From Phlebiopsis flavidoalba (Eukaryota > Basidiomycota > Agaricomycetes > Polyporales > Phanerochaetaceae): a stretch of DNA of 64,000 nucleotides. Made by a program: the position numbers and the translations under genes. This document shows positions 36,656-49,507 of the stretch, piece after piece. Position 1 is the first letter of the stretch. Each line of letters opens with the position of its first letter. Under the pieces are notes generated by a model, which ran no database searches, had not been told where the DNA came from, and saw nothing but the letters and a program-made list of their open reading frames with translations. The stretch is taken from contig JAOCPU010000063.1 in the NCBI GenBank assembly GCA_035772785.1, positions 119,268-183,267 on the forward strand, in the 5' to 3' direction.

Positions 36656-38026
36656 ATGCCGAGCTCATCGTCGCCAGACTATAGGGGCGTCTTTGCTAGC
36701 GCTTATGATGTCAACCGAATTGGACGGGCGTTTGGTGCTGTGCTGCGTAGCGAGGACCAGCAGCAGCTCGTTGCGTGTCCTCTCTTCGACCACTACCACT
36801 GTCACCCGTCGTCTTTTGCACCATGATTTTGCAGGCTATAGGGCTCTTCATTTCGTTAGGGCTCTACCTGGCCGTAGCCGTTCCGTTGAACGGCGCCCTA
36901 GTACGCTTGAGGGCGAACTTCAATCCAAGGTCCATTCAGTTGGATGACGAGGGCAATGTTGAGCCCCATACTGGCCCAGTGGTCACGTCTTTCTTTGGGA
37001 TGATTGGACGTGTGAAGCGTATCGAGGTTCGTTTGCTCTTGGCTTTGTCTCACGTGTATGTACCGTCCGTTGACTGACCCGCCTTCATTTTCCGCAGGGC
37101 TGGGGCGGACTGTACAAAGGTCTCAGTGATGTGGATCATGAGGTCTATGCTTGCCCAGCACTTACGGGATTATTAAGTGCCGACTTTGCTGGAGACGATG
37201 GCTCTCACTATCTTCGTTCTCATTGCCCTTGATTCGGAAGCGATCCGGTACGGTGCCCGAGCCCCGAATACAGGAATCCTAGGCACCCTTGCCTACGCAA
37301 CTATCGCACTGATTCTGAACCTCCGGCCATCGTACTTACGTACCGGTGAGTCCTCTTTGTTTCGCCGCTTTAGACACGGCTCTCTTACTCAGCCGGAAAT
37401 AGCTCCATTACAACACCATACAGACTGCCGTACTTCAACGCGCTATACGCTCTCCGCGTGCTCCTTACGCCCACTGAGCGCCGGCGACCGTGGACCATCT
37501 ACTTCACGCCTGGACTGTTCGCTGCTCAGTTTCCTCCATTTGGCGTACAAGATTGTCTTGTTGGTTCACTGAGGCGTGCATTAATCCCGGACCTCTCTCG
37601 AACCGACGAGACCAAGCTCGACGGCGTGATGCTGGTGAAGATCAGCATTATGCTAGCTGTTGGACTTGTCAGTACCGTGATTCTGTGCCCGTTGGAGGTG
37701 ATTGCGGCGAAGTTGGCCATCCAGCGCAAACCACGCAGCCCCGGAATACAACTCGGTTGCCCAGGAGGTCGAGGACGATGCTGTTGCTGGCGAAGAGTAT
37801 GCAGAGTATAGCGGTGCCGAGGAGGATGTGATTGGGTACGTCGCCATTAACTCGCTTCATGCACAACTGCTGAACGATGGTTGTTGTCAGCTTGCGCCAC
37901 GAGCGTGATCCATACCTTGGATTGGTGGACTGCGCAAAGAAAGTCATGCAGGAGGAAGGATGGCCTGCGCTGTACCGTGCATGGTGGCTCACAGCCTTTG
38001 CTAGCTTGGGCAACGCGCTGGCTTGA
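36656..38026 (+). CDS. Mitochondrial carrier family protein, substrate unknown
   Basis: Mitochondrial carriers are six-helix inner-membrane transporters built from three repeats. The start MPSSSSPDYRGVFASAYD (36656) and RSEDQQQLVA lead into LPLSPVVFCTMILQAIGLFISLGLYLAVAVPLNGALVRLRANFNP. Then come GWGGLYKGLMPTLLETMALTIFVLIAL (about 37100-37225), VGLVSTVILCPLEVIAAKLAIQRN (with the PLE signature, 37663-37735) and EEGWPALYRAWWLTAFASLGNALA, ending at 38026. The GLYKGL and ALYRAWW ends are typical repeat ends, while the first PxD/ExxK/R signature is weak. Frame breaks occur near 36770 and 37730. The sequence resembles the divergent fungal carriers without an assigned substrate rather than ADP/ATP or phosphate carriers. 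Confidence 0.75.
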
Positions 38027-41000
38027 ACGCTAGTCTTAAACATCCGCGGTACATGAGCCATGGAAGGAGGAATTGCGTGTTGATTAATTTGATGACGCGC
38101 TGGGGAACATTCGAAATGGGCTGTATAGCCTTTCGGCTTTGCTTTTCGTCTATCTATGTAATGTAGCTACGTGTATGTAACGTTGCGTTGTACAGCGAAT
38201 GGACGACCGTCACACCCGAGGGTTTTAGAGCCAGCGGAGGCGTCGCTATAATAAACCTAGCGCGCGTTGTGGCGTCTTGGTTAAAAGCGCCGAATCATTC
38301 TCTTGGCAACTGCTCGAATAGGGAAGGGAGGTTGTTCGGTGCAACGGGAAAGTCATCTCGCTCTCCTTCCCTGCTTGAGGCCACTAGAGCTATCGTCCCT
38401 CGTCGAGGCTGTTTCCTCTCCATTATGTCGACCCTAAGACACCGGGATGGGTATAGCTTTCGCTTATAACTCCATGGCGCATTTTGAAGCAGGGTAGCAA
38501 CGAAGATTCCGCACACAATACATGTTGGCATTCTTTGAAGCAGCGGGAGCCCCGTCAGATGTGTCCACGATGCCGACAGCAAGAAGGCAAGCTCGTACAT
38601 GCTTGCGCTGAGTCATTCACCGTTATCTTCTGCCAGACAGGTCGTTTCATATTCGATCGTTGCTAACTATTGCGGCGTATTGCTTCACTTACACCCCCAT
38701 CTTGCTGGCGGCTTGCCCCTACTGTTCAGAACGTCGAGAATCTGCATTGCCTCCGGGTAGCAGCGTTAGACGCTTCGTCCTGTGGGATTCTAGGTCAATT
38801 TTCCGCTGTAATCAGGTATTGAGTCACGGTTCAAACTATCTCTCAAGAGGCTCCCCAATCGCCCCTGCATCGGCTCCAGTCTGGATGCGAATCGAACAGT
38901 TCGGGCTGTCTTCGCTCTATTCCTGAGATCCAATCCTCCAGGACGGTCTCACGCAAACGCGCTGATGGACAGCCTTCAAACAACAGACATCAACGCAGCG
39001 GTATGTCCCATGATAATGTGTACGGGGTGGTACTGACTGGCGGACCCAAGCCGTTAGTCAGGCTGGACAGAGCCGCGGACCCGCTGCCCCCGCGTCACGT
39101 CATGGAATCCCTGTTCGTCAACTCGACTCGATGGACGCGCCGAGTCAGATGCTTACGGAAAGACTGTAAGGTTTGAATCGTTGTTTACGCTGATACATGG
39201 CTAGTAGTCGCCCCGCTCGGGCTACTTTGTGGTGGTTATGCCAGTTACTCATCCGATCTGGCCAGAAGATCGGTCGCCTCTGCATCACCTACGGCTGCGA
39301 GCGAAGCGCATTGAATTGGGAATTGTTGTATGAATTTGGTCATGAAGCAAACATTTAAGCTATAGCGGACAGCATCCTGTGCGTCGTCAGTCAACCTTTT
39401 TCATAAATGCGAGTGATGAACTAATCCTGAGTGGTTCATGGGGTTTCAATACTAAAAGCAAGCTCGCTAATCAAAATGTGACAATTACAAACTTTGACTG
39501 CGTCATTGTGAGGTGACCAGTGACAAGGTTTCACGGACATGCAGCATCAACCTATGTTGCGTTTGCCAATTAGTAGCCCTGTAAAGCAGCGATGACATGT
39601 CTGCTATAGGGAATACTACTCGCTGCACCATTCTGTCCGTATAATAACGGTCAGTCTGGCTTCATCGATGAATTTATCAAGCCATGTGTGCCTTAATGCT
39701 TGCGTGAGATTATAGCCTGACGTTTGTTGACTTTTACACGACTGTTCCTCTCTAATGTGGTAAAATTGTCAAAAAATGAGATTGTAGCCAATCCAACAGC
39801 AACAACATTTCACCCGAGTAAGTCGCTGTCCCGGTTATCCGTAGTGGACAAGCCTCATTTGATCTTGAAATTCAGATTGCAAAAGCCGAACCCATGTTCC
39901 ACCAGAGAATTGAGAGAGGCAGTTGTAACTCCCACGCACGTTCACTGTGTTTCTACCTCCGCGCGGTTGGCGCTCACGGCATCCCAGGTTGTAGCCCCGC
40001 CTTACTGTCCACAAGCGGGCCGCCATTTCTGCATTGTTTTCGGCCCCCCATACATACGCGCACAAGGAGAGCTCTCCGCTTATCGAGTCCTTCCATGCGG
40101 GGCAGAAAACTCTCTAGGAACGCGGCGTGTCTCGAGAAGCTTCATGGATGCTCCCATATAAGATTTCTCTAGGCAACAGCGCACCAGCCCCGCGCATCTG
40201 GATTCGGGGAAACCGAGGACGCGCATACTCGTCCAAGGCATGCTGCTGTACCAGTTCCGACCAAAGCGCCGGCGAGGATTGTCGGCTGCACGGACCATCT
40301 CAGCTGGGGCGCTTTCTACCACGCGAGGCAGAGACCTTGTGGCTGGCTGTTGATGAGCGACGCTGTATTCACCGATCGGGTGCCTCATCTAGAACCGACG
40401 CGCCAGTCGCAGACATGATGGTGCCGTGCACTCACCTGCGATGGGACGTTCGCCTACTGCTGAATGCATGGGAACCCGGGGAGAAGATGTTGGAGAAAGC
40501 TGTCACCCCGTGGCTCGCTCTCTGTGATGATGGTGCATTCAAATGCGGTGGCTCAACGTTGAGTTGGACGCCGAATCTGCCTTCGGTTCCTGCAGAAATG
40601 TCCGAGGGGCACGTGCACAGTCATTGGTGTCATCCAGCGATAGTGTGCCCCCTCTAGGAGAAGATTTCGTGGTGAGAACTCCTTCCGGGTTATTGGAAGC
40701 TCAGGGTGGCGAATAATGCTGCCATTAACCTGGATCGACGTGGATTTCCGCCTCGCGTGCCCAAAACCGCCGACATGCCAGACCTGTGTCGCCTTCCTTG
40801 GCGGGCGAGCATGCGGACGCAGAAACATCGGGACGCGCTTCCCGCCGCCAAGATCGGTCATCCACACTTATCTGCTATGCCCGAGCAGGCGACGCGCAGG
40901 CATTGCGAAACCCGTGGACGTGGAGAACAGAAAGCAATTGGGCGCAGTATTGTTTGTGATTAATAACCGTTGAAGAGGAGTAGCCGGCGCGGGGCGGCGG

Positions 41001-43137
41001 TTGGAGGTTGGTACTGTCGGGGCCCAGGACCCCGTCCAACTTGGCATGGGAGTGAGAACCCGGAGAGGAGAGACGATGATAACCACCATTGTCGCGCCAC
41101 GCGGATACGGTGTTGAAAGAGTAATATTCATCAACAAGGCCACTTGCTTGGCGGAGACAGTTTTCAAACGAGGCGTTCTCTGCTATTCGCACGGTTTTGC
41201 TTGCCAGCCTCGAGAACTCTGATTAGTTAGGGCTTGGCTTGGCGGTTCTCTCTCACCAGGCGACTGCGCTGGCGAGTATTATTGGAAGCGCGCACTGAAG
41301 AAATAAATATACGAGACTTTTTTGAACAGAATACGAGTGCGTGTCGACGCTGGCTGCAATACGAGCGCCGCCCAAGTCGGTTGTGCCCATTCTGGGCCTC
41401 AAACCACCCTGCATCTGATGGCATCTAGCAGCGCTGTCTGTAAATGACGCACGTGGCTACGTGACTCGCGTGCGGGTGTGGTGCCAGCTATAGGACTTGC
41501 CGCGTCGTTTGCAAACGCACCCTGATTTACTCCCTTTTGCCCAGCGGTGGCGCCGGATCGAATTGTGAGAGAGCGGGCCTGTCGCGAAGGCGGATTGTGT
41601 ATTGCCCTGGGCCGTCTCGTATCGTTTTTGTATTACCAAACAAGGCAGTGCAGCAACGGCTGGGGCGTATAACGTCAGAGCCACACATTGTGGCGTGGTA
41701 CAGGGAAGCAAACGGCAGTATCACTGAGGGTGTGGTGGTAGGGGTGCTGCGTCGGTGATAGCACGCTAAGCATCTCGGGAAGACGCACTTGTCAAGCCGC
41801 CGGTGGAGAAAGGCTCGAGGAGTGCACAAATGCAAATGGTTCGGCGGGGATGCTTTCGACTGCGTCCTGTGCGAAATCAGCGCAACGTCAATTGACGTGG
41901 GTGCGGTTTGCGTCGACGCTGCGTACGACAGAGGCATTAGCTTTAGCATCGTGGGCGGGTTGTTTGGCAAACACCAATGGCTGCTACGTTTACTGCCGCC
42001 CGCACTTGCGGCGCCGGATTGCTGGAGCAACGCAATTGGGCATTATACGCTTAACACAGGCTTGGTGATTGTCAAACGTGAACTCCTGCCCGAAAGCCGG
42101 CTACATGTGCATAGACAACAATGGCGCCACCGTGTGCGTTCTATACACTCCTCATGCAGGAAACGCGGCTCTGCTGAGGGGGACAAAACCGCCCAAACGT
42201 GCAGGTTCCATGGAGGGCCCCCGCGCTGCACTGCCCTGGCGGAGGGCCACAAGGACGCTTCCCCATAGACCCCGAAAGGTCTTGGTAGCAACCGAAAGGC
42301 GCCGGAACAGCTTCGCGACAACAGCCTTTCCATCCATGGGTGCCCTGTCTCGAACGGGACGCCAATCGCATGTGTGCGGAACAGAGGTCAATGCAGGAAG
42401 ACGAAGCCGACCATTCGCAGGGGGGCAAGAGCTGCGGCCCATAACGGGCCCACGTGGCGAGCACGGCCTTCGACGAAGCGGGTCCTGGGCGGCTTGCGCT
42501 GAAGCCTGGAAGCAGACGCTGTGCGACGAACCCGCGTAACGCTAATCGCTGCTGTTGGCGGACAGAGCTTGCTGTGGGTGCTACATCCTGGGCGGTAATG
42601 GCTTACGAGGGACGCTGAGGATGGGACTGAGGCGTGGCACCCTGGTCCGATTGTGCGCCCCTCTATTTGCGGGCGTGTCTTGGGCTGCGTGAACTGGGGC
42701 GGGTAAGGAGAGAAAACGTCGAGAATACGGCGTGGGGCGACAGCACAGTGCCCGGGGTCCCTCGGCGCGCGCCTGCGGGGGTGATGGGCAGCCAGAATGC
42801 CATGGGATGCAGCCTTGACCCTAATGATTCGGCGTAAAGTCCGGGCTTTTGGGTGAGATAGTCGATGGCTCTCTGAGAATGACAGATCCCAAGCCATGAC
42901 GTCGTCCTCCTCCGCGAGTTGGACTGTTTCCTCAGAAGAGGTGAGGGTTAATTCGCATTCCAATCTACAGCCCACGATCCTTCCACCTATCCAGACCCTC
43001 ACCTCGACTTATATAAATCCAGATACCCTACCGCTGCCAATCGTACCCCCCACCTCCGCCGATCCCTCTCGGCCTCCCATCACTCCCGCCCTCGTCGTCT
43101 ATCACTCCCCTCCTCTTTGCATAACCACCGCCCCGCC
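38027..43137. other. About 5 kb without a recognised gene
   Basis: Scattered open frames of 60-200 codons occur on both strands (for example 40127-40657 +, 41527-42030 -, 42388-43002 -). They overlap one another, are Arg/Cys/His-rich and match no family I know. A few pieces read more like protein, such as FENCLRQASGLVDEYYSFNTVSAW (about 41090-41170, -) and PKAGYMCIDNNGATVC (about 42089-42140, +). I found no terminal inverted repeats, long terminal repeats, reverse transcriptase (YxDD) or transposase motif. It may be intergenic DNA plus degraded coding sequence. Confidence 0.4.
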
Positions 43138-44753
43138 ATGTCCACCCCCGAGCCCGCCACACGCAAGAAGAGGGCCAGTGAGGCCCCGAAGAAAACCTCT
43201 CGAGGACGACCACCGCCGTGTATGCATCCTTCCCACACTCGCAGTTGTACCTACTGACATCATCGGCCCTCAGGTAAGCGTCGCAACCGGACCACACAGT
43301 CATGCCTCAACCTGCCATACATCCAAACGGATGGTATGTCGCCACCAAAAACAGGCCCCCGTACCACTGTGCGCGCCTGACCGGACATTCCCCAGTGTGA
43401 CCGCAAACGTCCTTGCGGACGCTGCACCTCAACTCGGACTGGTGGGTTTCTCCAGCAAACACTGCCTAAACTGCTTCTTACCCCCTCCTCACAGACCGTC
43501 GATCTTTGCGTGTACGAAGTCGACGATCCCAACCAGACGGTGTGAGCCGCTATTCTCGCTCGCCGCAATAGTATTTGTATTGACATCCTCTGTCTCAGAA
43601 GTGACACGTCCGACGAAAAAACACGTCTCCAGAAGCGCGTAGCCGAGCTCGAGAGCGTAATCCGCGAGGTAAGGAAGTTGTCCGGCGAACCGCCACCAAC
43701 AGACGCTAACGAGCTCCTTCCCCGACAGCTCAAAAACAAGCCGCACCCTCGATGGGTCCAGACTGCCACGGTCGAACGCAGAGGGTCGCAGCAGAGATGC
43801 TTCCAAAGCTGGCCCTCAGTGGCTTCGTCGTTCTCGCGGTGCCTCTGAAGAGGCCCGAGCCATCCAGGCTCTTCCAACGGCATTCACCTGCATCTGCCGC
43901 TTACCCCAAATTCGTCGCTTTTCGGGGCGCTCAGAGATAACGCTCTGTTGTCTCCTTCGTCGGCGTCTATCCTCTTCCGGCTCATCAAGGTTCTCAACAC
44001 TCCGCTGTCAGCCGCGAGCCCGTCACCAGCACTGCTAACGCCCGTCGACGACGGGAGCTATGACCTTTCCTCCATTTTGTCCTCATGTTATCCGCACGGG
44101 CGTGCGGGGCTGGACGGTGCATTCGACGGCCTGTTTGATGGCCTCATACGGCCGGACGGGCTGAGCATAAAGGCAGTGGGAGGGGGGGGGAGGGGGGTTG
44201 GCGGTAGGTTGAGGGCAGCAGTCCCGAGGCATGCACTCATCCCGAGAACGTGCATTGTGGCTGTTTGGGGCGACGCGGGCAGCTACAACGTCGTTCTGGA
44301 GCTTTCATTACGACTCCGACGGGCGCGGAAACACCTTGCCCACTACTCAAAACATCACGCGGCCTCTACAAACTGCCAGATCCATCAGCGCATCGCGGAT
44401 CTAGATCGATATACCACGTAAGTCTTTAATCACCGACACGGTTCGACGCCAACATGGTGCTAATGATGTGCTTTGTCCCGCCAGCGAGGCTCTTGCGAAT
44501 ATCAATACCCCACCCATGAATTTCCCTCCCTACGCAAATCTGAACGCTCCCGCATACTCGGCTTCTCAGCCGCTTCCCATCATCCGCACTCAGCCCGTGA
44601 GCAGCGGCACGGTTTCGCCCCAATCACTCCATCCAAACGCCCGGCCATGGGACTACAAACCCTCGGGATATCCCAGTCCGCCATGCGAGAGACAGCTTTA
44701 TGACTTGGGAACCACGTCGGTCATCGGAGTGGGCCCAGCCAGCGGCACTATGA
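43138..44753 (+). CDS. Zn2Cys6 fungal transcription factor with coiled-coil region
   Basis: The start MSTPEPATRKKRASEAPKKTSRGRP (43138) is a basic N-terminus. The binuclear zinc cluster is spread over exons: CLNCHTSKRM (about 43304-43332), then after an intron ending CCCCAG, CDRKRPCGRCTS (43396-43431), and finally LCVYEVDDPNQT (43504). Together this gives C-x2-C-x6-C-x5-C-x2-C-xn-C. An extra C at 43311-43312 breaks the first part. Next is a heptad-like segment DEKTRLQKRVAELESVIREV (43610), as in Gal4-type dimerisation, then KNKPHPRWVQ. The C-terminal part is Ser/Pro-rich (LTPVDDGSYDLSSILSS, CQIHQRIADLDRYTT, ALANINTPPMNFPPYANLN) and probably ends FMTWEPRRSSEWAQPAAL at 44753. Zn2Cys6 proteins are fungus-specific DNA-binding regulators; the target genes are unknown. 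Confidence 0.75.
44180..44203. repeat. G-rich tract within the Zn2Cys6 gene
   Basis: GGGAGGGGGGGGGAGGGGGG with flanking GGTTGGCGG forms several G runs that could form a quadruplex on the sense strand. The frame of the surrounding gene is unclear here, so it may lie in an intron or be a miscounted coding run. Confidence 0.6.
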
Positions 44754-47354
44754 TGACTTTACTCTTGGCTTGCTTCATTTTTCTTGCTATTATGGACCAG
44801 ATCACACGCTGTAACTTATCGCTTCCTGCCGGGGGAAGGGAGCGAGATACCTCCGAGTTTGTATAGACAATAGACGCTAGCGCGTACATGTACAACATTC
44901 GCCACACAGGCTGAACAATCTGATATCTTGACGCCACCATGCCTTGAGCTACACCTACGTCAGCGTTCTAGCCAGCCGGATGTGTGCGGGCTCCCAGCCG
45001 GACCGCGTCCAATAGAGCAAGTTTAGCTTTGCATTTAAATAAGGGTTTTCTACGGGCTACGTACTGGCACAGTGCCCATCCACGAGAGAGCGTCGCGGGC
45101 CAGACCTGATCCACGAGGCGGGGAGGGACCATCATCTTCTTCCGCGAAATGAAGACGACGAAGTGCTGGAGCGCCTGTCGCATTTGACAAGCAGGCAAGG
45201 GCACAATGGTCCCGCGGTTCCCATCACCAGGTTATCACTGGTTCTGCACTGCGCGGTGCGATTTGGGCGAAAAACGGCGAGAGAGCAAGCGAATTCCGAA
45301 TGTTGTCGCTATGGGCCGAGAGTCTGCCCGGACAACAAGCGGGGATGGGCTCTTGGAGTGCGCCTGCAACGGCGACGAGAGTTTCTAGGCAAACCCTCGG
45401 TGTCAATCGATGCATCCCCCGCGGGAATGCAGATGAGATAACATGCGCTGGTGCCAAGCGACCGACCAGGTCTCTCTGCGCATCCCATCTTCCGCGGCTC
45501 CTTATTTCTTTATCACTCGGGCCCCTCACCGTGTTGCGTACCTTTCAACTGTCATTCTCGAGCCGCCGGTGAATTCACAAAGGTTCGTCCGGTCATCGCG
45601 GCCCCAGTGATTGTTCCTGTCGTCCCGTCTTACAGGTCCTCGCATCCGCCTCATTGACGGTGCACGCGTTTACAGCCAATGGGCGGCAGGGAAAACGCCC
45701 TAGCAGAAGACGGAGGGTGGTTCTCACCCAGTACTTAGTCACTGTTGGAGAAAGGCGGGCCGCCAGAGAAGCAGATGCATGTGCATGAGCCCCGTTTTCC
45801 AATGATCCACTGACATATACGCGAAGCAGCTTCATGTGCACCGTATAAGCTTGGATCATGGGCAGAGAAAAAAGCAGTGGCATTGGCAGCACCTCCGGAC
45901 ATATGTACACATAATTAACCTGCATGGTTAAAAATGCGACCTTGGCGTGCCAAGGCAATTTTTTGACAGGTAGCAGTTCGCTGTCCTAGGTTGTGTGCTT
46001 CCCGCTGCACGAATAGCCTCGGCGTTCGGAGGATCATTTTTTTGGGGTCGACCGCTCCATCGTGGGCACACTTCCACAAGGCCAGACGCTGAATTTGAGT
46101 ATGGGGTCAAGGTGGTCAAGGTGGCCTTTTCTGACGGCGCGCGCACGGTGAAGAAGCAACTGACAAGAATTCGGCAGGGAGCCAGACATACGCATTGACT
46201 GAGTTTCGCACGATGCACAGCCCGGGGTTGATACCGTGGAAAGTCGAGAAGTAAAGGATTATTCCGGCGTTCTTCTGACTGGGGGATTTGCTAGAATGAA
46301 CATGTCCATACTTGGAACACGTCCCCCACCGGCCCGCCGGGGTAGAAAACACCCTGTACAATAGGCTATTGAGCGACGGAATCGCGCACAGAGAGTGTAC
46401 GGAGAAGGACAACCCTACAACTGCAGGAAGTGGCCCACGGCCGTCCAGAGCACCCATTCTGGTTGCTGGAGCGACCTCCACCGTACCTGCTATCTTCCAC
46501 CAGCGGCTGGAGTGAATCCAATTTGAGAGCGGTCGTCAAATTGCGCCTTCACGGCATTGGATGGCCCTAGGGAAGCAGATGGAGCGCAAAATTGCGCCAG
46601 CGTGGTGGACTACCATAGCAAGACTCTTTGCCTCCGATTCATTGCCCCTTCAGGGCCGGTCAAAGGGGCCGGAGGACAAGAGCACATAGCGGCGGAGTCT
46701 GCCATGAGCATTGAGCCTACGTGCTGATAGAAGTAAGTTGTACAAGATCATTCCAGAGAGCACCAAGGGTCCACTCATCTATCCAATATCACCTGGAGGG
46801 TACCCCGCCCAATAGCGAGCCGGTTCAGAAATTGACCGACAAAACGGATACTTGTGTACCATCGGAAGCAAATCGCGTTGATGCGTAGAGCTGCATCGTG
46901 CGTCGCTGAGAGGGAGGACCAAGTCGGCCAAGGTACTAGGCATCACTAAGCCGCGCAGATCTCTGCGACCGAGGAATGATGTCCGTAGCAGGGTCGTCCA
47001 GGGATGATATGTCTTATCGATGTGGCCCATCAGTCCCTGCACCTTGAAGAGAGCGATACAAGAGCGTACCCATCGAAGCATTTCCTGGATATTATCACCC
47101 CCAGGCACTCGTTCGAAGCCGCGGCGAGCGGCCACCTCGAAAGCCAGTATAGTGGTGAAAGATAACCCTGAACAACACTTGCCAAAACACGGCAGTACGA
47201 TCAAGAGAACGTTGAAGAACAAATAAGAACAAACACAATGAATCAAGCATTTCGGGCTCCGACGGACTCAGCACGTTCGCGCGCGTCGAGGACGTCTCGA
47301 AACAACCTACACGACACCGTAGTGTGCCACTGGCTGGACTGACCATATCACATC
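44754..47354. other. About 2.6 kb without a recognised gene
   Basis: No family-like motifs were found. The longest minus-strand frame (46779-47246) reads FTTILAFEVAARRGFERVPGG and MLRWVRSCIALFKVQGLMGHIDK, which has an amphipathic, protein-like look, and another (45593-45958) has a hydrophobic stretch. Neither has supporting splice structure or a recognised domain. The region ends at the promoter of the U2AF1-like gene. Confidence 0.35.
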
Positions 47355-48290
47355 ATGGCTTCTCATTTGGTATGTTTTATGCACGCTTGCTGAACAATTT
47401 GGGCTGGCTAAAACACCTTCAAGTGTGCTAACATCTTTGGAACGGAGCAAGACCGTGTCAATTGCTCTTTCTAACTACAAAGTGAACCTCCTACTATCCT
47501 TTTCATTCGTCCCATAACTTACGGCTTTTACCTCCTGTTTAGATTGGCGCATGTCGTCACGGCGACAGAGTGCTCCCGAAAACATATCAAGCCTGCGTTC
47601 TCGCAGACCATTCTCCTGCCCAACGTCTACCACAACCCGGCGCGCACGACAGCCCGTATGCAAGCTGACGGAGAAAGGAGTTGCAGGAAGGATTTGACGG
47701 GCGCGGTGTATGAGGACCTCTACTGCGAGCTAGCCAAGTTTTGGGCATCTGCTGGAGCTACATGTGAGATGAACACCTGTTGGAGTTGTGGAACTGTCTT
47801 CTCACATGCTCCAGGTTTGCGACAATGTGGGCGACCACCTCATCGGAAATGTTTATGCGCGATACGAGTGGGAAACAGAAGCACAAGCGGCGGTTGATAA
47901 CCTGAACGACCGCTGGTATGCAGGTGTGTCTCTTGGATTGTCATGCGCGCCCATTACACTGACCACTTGACGTCAGGTCGCCCATTATACGCTGAACTCT
48001 CACCAGTGACCGACTTCCGCGAAGCCTGCTGTAGACAAAATGAGAACGGCGAGTGCAAACCGCGGAGGGTTCTGCAATTTCATGCACTTGCGTCTTGCGT
48101 CATCATCAGACACCTTGTCCGTTCCCTCCGGCACGGACAAAGACATTGAGCGTCGGCCGCTGCACCCGCAACAAACTGGCGGTGGCGGTGGCTGTGGAGC
48201 CCAGCAAGTCTCGCGCGCTCAGGCGAGTGCCCCAGCCCCCGCCGGAAGAGGGGCCTTCCGATGGAGAGGGACAGGTGGACGAGGAAGTAA
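47355..48290 (+). CDS. Splicing factor U2AF small subunit (U2AF35/U2AF1)
   Basis: U2AF35 recognises the AG at 3' splice sites together with U2AF65. Exon 1 is MASHL with a GTATGT donor. Exon 2 gives [35 protein letters not shown], zinc finger 1. Then comes the UHM-type RRM: VYEDLYCELAKFGHLLELHVCDNVGDHLIGNVYARYEWE and AAVDNLNDRWYAGRPLYAELSPVTDF. Zinc finger 2 is [25 protein letters not shown] (about 48015-48090). The tail is Arg/Ser/Pro-rich and best ends RDRWTRK at 48290. Four single extra bases (47473-47474, 47570, 47739-47742, 48057-48059) break this otherwise nearly invariant protein. It converges on ALG14, 287 bases away. Confidence 0.95.
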
Positions 48291-48577
48291 TGCAGTGGTG
48301 CTCGTCTTCATGCTGTCTTGGGGCTAGTGTATAATGTAGTTCTGATATCTATCCGCATTATCCGGTATATTTATGGCTAGCCCGAGAGCATAAGGATGTA
48401 TAGGCTTCTTTAAGGTGGGTTGCCGACCCGCTCTACTGTCACATATGGCATTCGGCATTGTGGGCACTTGACCTTACATCATGGCATCTTGTGTCATCGT
48501 AGAAAACGTCTTTGCCGCACCGTGTGAACGATGGCTCGCGTATTGCGCGAGGCTAAAGACGTTTACATTGCTGGCTC

Positions 48578-49507
48578 CTAAACAAGGCAACCTCTGTATT
48601 CTACACGATTATTCTCTCGAGTAAGTTCAGGCCATTGAACTAGGAACCTGCGTGCATCGCCCCCTTGTCAGACTGTTTACGTGTTTCGCGAAAATCACGT
48701 ACCTATCGACCAAGGGTCTCATTATCTTGCCCGAAAGAGGACAACTTCTTGACCCGGGCAAAAGACTCGACATATACTAGCTTAGGCGAAGATAAACCAA
48801 GGAACTAGAACGCTTGTGAGCTTTCGGACAAATTAGCTTCCCGCTGATAGGATATGGGGTAATTTACCCTGTTTAGATACACTGCGAGGCAAGAGCATGA
48901 CGCACGTTCCGGGCCCGTTGAGCACCAGTACGTCCGCCCAGGGCTCGCCGGTCAGTAGCGGTAACCACGTTACATGGTAGATACAGACGAGCAGCGACCT
49001 TGCAGAGGAGACGGGAGTCGTCCAAAGCGGCTGGTGCACGCGGCGCGCCCGTGGGATGTTCGAGGACGCTGTAGGGTGCCTGAGGCGGGCGAGCTGTCAA
49101 TGAGGCCGACGACTACAAAACGCAACATCTCTACGGCGGGGACTGACATTATGCGGAGCAGAACCAGAGGACTTTCTCTGATTCGAGAGTGATGGCTTTC
49201 TTGGCACTGAGGACATCACCTTTGACTGACCACATACTTCCGGGGACAATAGCGGTCGAAATCGAGACCGGAGAGAAGGAAGAGAACCTCACTGGTGTGC
49301 CCACCTATCGGCTACAGTTAGATTCGATTTTTTTTCTCTCGCACATGCTCTACGGTGCTCACCTGAGCCCAAGAAGACCGCGAGAGAGCTGGTCTCTGAG
49401 CGCGAGCGCGCGCCACGACGGGACGGCTTCTCACGGGGTAGAATTGCGTACAGCCTCAGCGCAAAGCACGCCGATATCAACAGGAGGAGCGGCGCAGCGT
49501 ACTCCAT
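48578..49507 (-). CDS. ALG14: UDP-GlcNAc transferase subunit ALG14
   Basis: Alg14 anchors Alg13 at the ER membrane and together they add the second GlcNAc to dolichol-PP-GlcNAc. The start MEYAAPLLLLISACFALRLYAIL (49507) is the single N-terminal membrane anchor. Then VFLGSG, split by an intron, is followed by SLVSSLDFDRYCPRKYVVSQ and DVLSAKKAI. ARRVHQPLWTT, SLLVCIYHVTWLPL and WADVLVLNGPGTCVML (about 48890-48935) come next. YVESFARVKKLSSSGKIMRPLVDR (48705-48775) and, after another intron, FLVQWPELTRENNRVEYRGCLV complete it, ending at 48578. The NGPGTC and ESFARVKxLS blocks are diagnostic. One extra base in an A run near 48734 breaks the penultimate exon. It is divergent from CDC23, with 430 bases between the starts. 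Confidence 0.92.

Noticed and set aside
38940..39720. Possible LTR or DNA transposon in the gene-poor stretch
   Set aside because: I found no matching terminal repeats, no integrase or reverse-transcriptase motifs and no target duplication.
46779..47246. 155-codon minus-strand frame with hydrophobic start
   Set aside because: It has no recognised domain and no splice support, and it overlaps the likely promoter of the U2AF1-like gene; kept only as a note in the intergenic entry.
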